A program made the position numbers and the translations under genes. DNA of 22,057 nucleotides from an uncultured Lachnospiraceae bacterium (GTDB taxonomy: Bacteria; Bacillota; Clostridia; Lachnospirales; Lachnospiraceae): contig CALGGH010000161.1 of the NCBI GenBank assembly GCA_937916415.1, positions 1 to 22,057 on the forward strand, read 5' to 3'. The notes below the pieces were generated by a model. The model saw only the letters and a list, made by a program, of their open reading frames with translations. It was not told the DNA's origin and ran no database searches. Shown piece after piece: positions 19,978 through 22,057 of the stretch; the stretch's first letter is position 1; the number at the start of each line of letters is the position of its first letter.

Positions 19978-21900
19978 ATGAACAAAAAGCAAAAGAAAAT
20001 GCTGATCCGCATAATTATCGCAGCCGCAGCGCTGATCGTGCTGGCTTTCATTCCGTGGGGCACGTCGCTGCCATGGAAGATCGTCAAATTCGCGGCTTAC
20101 GCGGCAGTTTATGCCGAAATCGGCTACGACATCCTGCGCAAGGCCTTCAAGGGCATCAGGAACGGACAGCTCCTGGACGAGAACTTCCTGATGGCGGTCG
20201 CCACCTTGGGCGCTTTCGCGCTGGCGATCTACAGCGGATCGGGCGACTACCTCGAGGCGATCGCGGTCATGCTCTTTTATCAGATCGGCGAACTGTTCCA
20301 GAGCTACGCCGTGGGCAAGAGCAGGCGCAGCATATCCGACCTGATGGACATCCGTCCTGACGAAGCCTATGTCGAGCAGGATGGCGAGCTGGTGGCGGTC
20401 AGCCCCGATGAGGTGCCTGCGGGATCGGTCATCGTCGTCCGCGTAGGCGACAAGATTCCGATCGACGGACGCATCATATCAGGACAGACTACGCTCGACA
20501 CCAGGGCACTGACCGGAGAGAGCGTGCCCAGGGAAGCGGGGCCCGGAGACGACGTCATCAGCGGATGCATTAATTTGACCACCGTGGTCAAAATTGAGAC
20601 GAGCAGGGAATTTGGCGAGTCCACGGTATCCAGGATCCTGGAGCTCGTAGAAAACTCAAGCTCCAACAAATCAAGGTCCGAAGATTTCATCAGCCGGTTT
20701 GCACGGATTTATACGCCGGCGGTGTGCGGACTTGCCCTGGCGCTTGCGATCATCCCTCCGCTTTTTGGCGGGATCATCATGGGACGGGGATTTGATTTTG
20801 GCACCTGGATATACAGGGCATTGACCTTTCTGGTCATTAGTTGCCCGTGTGCCCTCGTGATCAGCATTCCGCTTACTTTTTTCGCTGGAATAGGCGGTGC
20901 CTCCAGGGCGGGCGTGCTCGTCAAGGGCTCCAACTACCTCGAGGCCCTGTCCAAGGTGGACCGCATCGTGATGGACAAGACCGGCACCCTGACCAGGGGA
21001 ACCTTTACCATAACCAAGGTACACAGCTACGGCATGGACGCGCGTGAGTTTCTGAGGCTTGCGGCTCTCGGCGAGCCCACCTCCACTCACCCGATTGCAC
21101 TCGCACTCTGCAGGGCCTACGCTGATGAAGCCGGCGAAGGAGCGCTGCAGGCGGATGATGACATCGAGATTACCGAACACGGCGGACACGGGGTTGAAGC
21201 CGTGATCGACGGCAGGCAGGTCCTGATAGGCAACCGCAGGCTCATGGATCAGCGAGGCATTAGTTCCGAAGAAGTCGATGAGACCGGCACTCACGTACAC
21301 ATGGCCGTTGACGGGATTTATGCCGGATATGCCGTGGCAGACGATTCCGTCAAGGACACCGCCGCAGAGGCGATAGCCACCCTTAAGAAGCTCCGTGTGA
21401 GCAAGGTCACCATGCTGACCGGCGACCTGGACAGGACAGCCGAGGAAGTGGCACGGACGCTCGGCGTGGACGAGGTACATTCGCAGCTCCTGCCCGAGGA
21501 CAAGGTCGTCAAGGTTGAGGAAATGCTGAACTCCTACGACGGCAAGGGCACGCTGGCCTTCGTCGGAGACGGCATCAATGACGCGCCCGTGCTCTCGAGG
21601 GCAGACGTCGGCATAGCCATGGGAGCCCTGGGATCAGACGCCGCCATCGAGGCAGCAGACGTAGTGCTCATGGATGATGATCCCATGGGAATCTGCCGTG
21701 CGATACGCATTTCCCGCAAATGCATGCGCATAGTATATGAAAACATCTATTTCGCCATCGGCGTCAAGCTCATATGCCTGCTGCTCGGCGCGATCGGACT
21801 GGCCAACATGTGGCTCGCGATCTTTGCGGACGTCGGCGTCATGGTGATCGCCGTGCTCAATGCGATACGCGCCCTTTCGGTCAGGTCCATGAAAAAATAG
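19978..21900 (+). CDS. Zinc/cadmium-type P1B ATPase (CadA/ZntA family)
   Basis: A heavy-metal exporting P-type ATPase of the inner membrane, 640 residues. Motifs in order: TGES (179-182) of the actuator, the CPC metal site in transmembrane helix 6 (ISCPCALVISIP, 289-291), DKTGT with phosphorylated D333, HP (371-372), TMLTGD (478-483) and GDGINDAP (530-537). K597 and D618 in the last two helices correspond to the lysine and aspartate of the zinc/cadmium subgroup (PIB-2), supporting Zn, Cd or Pb rather than Cu. Unlike many relatives it has no N-terminal HMA domain or His-rich extension; the separate upstream gene supplies that. AAAGG precedes the ATG. The pair lies behind an ArsR/SmtB-type palindrome, implying metal-induced expression. 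Confidence 0.95.
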   Translation: MNKKQKKMLIRIIIAAAALIVLAFIPWGTSLPWKIVKFAAYAAVYAEIGYDILRKAFKGIRNGQLLDENFLMAVATLGAFALAIYSGSGDYLEAIAVMLFYQIGELFQSYAVGKSRRSISDLMDIRPDEAYVEQDGELVAVSPDEVPAGSVIVVRVGDKIPIDGRIISGQTTLDTRALTGESVPREAGPGDDVISGCINLTTVVKIETSREFGESTVSRILELVENSSSNKSRSEDFISRFARIYTPAVCGLALALAIIPPLFGGIIMGRGFDFGTWIYRALTFLVISCPCALVISIPLTFFAGIGGASRAGVLVKGSNYLEALSKVDRIVMDKTGTLTRGTFTITKVHSYGMDAREFLRLAALGEPTSTHPIALALCRAYADEAGEGALQADDDIEITEHGGHGVEAVIDGRQVLIGNRRLMDQRGISSEEVDETGTHVHMAVDGIYAGYAVADDSVKDTAAEAIATLKKLRVSKVTMLTGDLDRTAEEVARTLGVDEVHSQLLPEDKVVKVEEMLNSYDGKGTLAFVGDGINDAPVLSRADVGIAMGALGSDAAIEAADVVLMDDDPMGICRAIRISRKCMRIVYENIYFAIGVKLICLLLGAIGLANMWLAIFADVGVMVIAVLNAIRALSVRSMKK

Positions 21901-21911
21901 AGAACTGATGA

Positions 21912-21940
21912 GCCTTGATCGAAGGCTTCGGTCAAAAGGC
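21912..21940 (+). terminator. Hairpin just after the ATPase gene
   Basis: GCCTT-GAT-CGAA pairs with TTCG-GTC-(AA)-AAGGC around a GGC loop: 12 base pairs including one G-T and a 2-nt bulge, 11 bp beyond the stop codon. No T tract follows, so it may protect the mRNA end or be a weak terminator. Confidence 0.4.
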
Positions 21941-22007
21941 ATGAATGAAGCCCAAGGTTTAAAGCTGCGCTTGAACGTCACGGTCTTTTTTGATAACATT
22001 AGTTATA

Positions 22008-22042
22008 GTAAACGACAAAACTCTTTTCGTTTTGGCGTTTAC
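22008..22042. other. Long inverted repeat near the right edge
   Basis: GTAAACG (22008-22014) and CAAAAC (22016-22021) pair perfectly with GTTTTG (22029-22034) and CGTTTAC (22036-22042), with a single A-G mismatch and a 7-nt loop TCTTTTC: 13 base pairs in total. There is no U-tract on either strand immediately after it. It could be a terminator core or an intergenic palindrome; the window ends 15 bp later. Confidence 0.6.
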
Positions 22043-22057
22043 TGCGCCGGATTTTGG

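Overview
The window (about 22 kb, G+C-rich for the group) looks like the chromosome of a motile, flagellated Bacillota of the class Clostridia, most likely a Lachnospiraceae-type organism. The reasons are a CodY repressor gene immediately upstream of a flgB-flgC-fliE-fliF-fliG flagellar operon, topA next to codY, strong Shine-Dalgarno sequences (AAGGAGG type), vegetative (sigma-A type) promoters, and a tRNA gene without an encoded CCA. No phage genes, transposase or CRISPR array is visible. The family assignment is inference.

Layout. Positions 1-3444 (minus strand) carry the start of a flagellar basal-body operon: flgB, flgC, fliE, fliF and the first half of fliG, which runs off the left edge. 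A clear promoter lies before flgB and a terminator separates it from codY (3696-4484, minus). topA (4579-6567, minus) and comM (6765-8315, plus) diverge from two back-to-back promoters whose -35 boxes are 2 bp apart. comM is followed by dprA (8321-9544, plus), which runs tail to tail into pilT (9531-10610, minus), overlapping it by 14 bp. pilT is coupled to an HD-GYP-like gene (10612-11721).

Upstream of these on the minus strand lies a tightly overlapping series: a lipoprotein of the ABC substrate-binding type (15790-17010), a four-helix membrane sensor with no output domain (14822-15793), lepA (13036-14841) and hemW (11898-13046). Next come a spacer of about 450 bp with a terminator, a promoter and a damaged partial copy of a tRNA-Leu gene; the intact tRNA-Leu(UAG) at 17464-17545; and an operon (read NUDIX, two-domain response regulator, Hpt) at 17554-19419. 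On the right, a plus-strand zinc/cadmium export operon (separate HMA metal-binding protein plus P1B-type ATPase, 19716-21900) follows a 9-4-9 palindrome typical of ArsR/SmtB-family operators.

How the parts fit. CodY (nutrient status) is placed to influence motility. comM, dprA and pilT are all factors that act in natural transformation in other bacteria. HD-GYP-like, Hpt and dual-receiver proteins are signalling parts whose partners are outside the window. The most unusual points are a ComM whose Walker A lysine is methionine, a substrate-binding lipoprotein paired with an output-less membrane sensor and translationally coupled to lepA, a partial tRNA-Leu duplication broken by a palindromic insert, a tandem duplication in the DprA linker, and an HD-GYP protein lacking its diagnostic residues.
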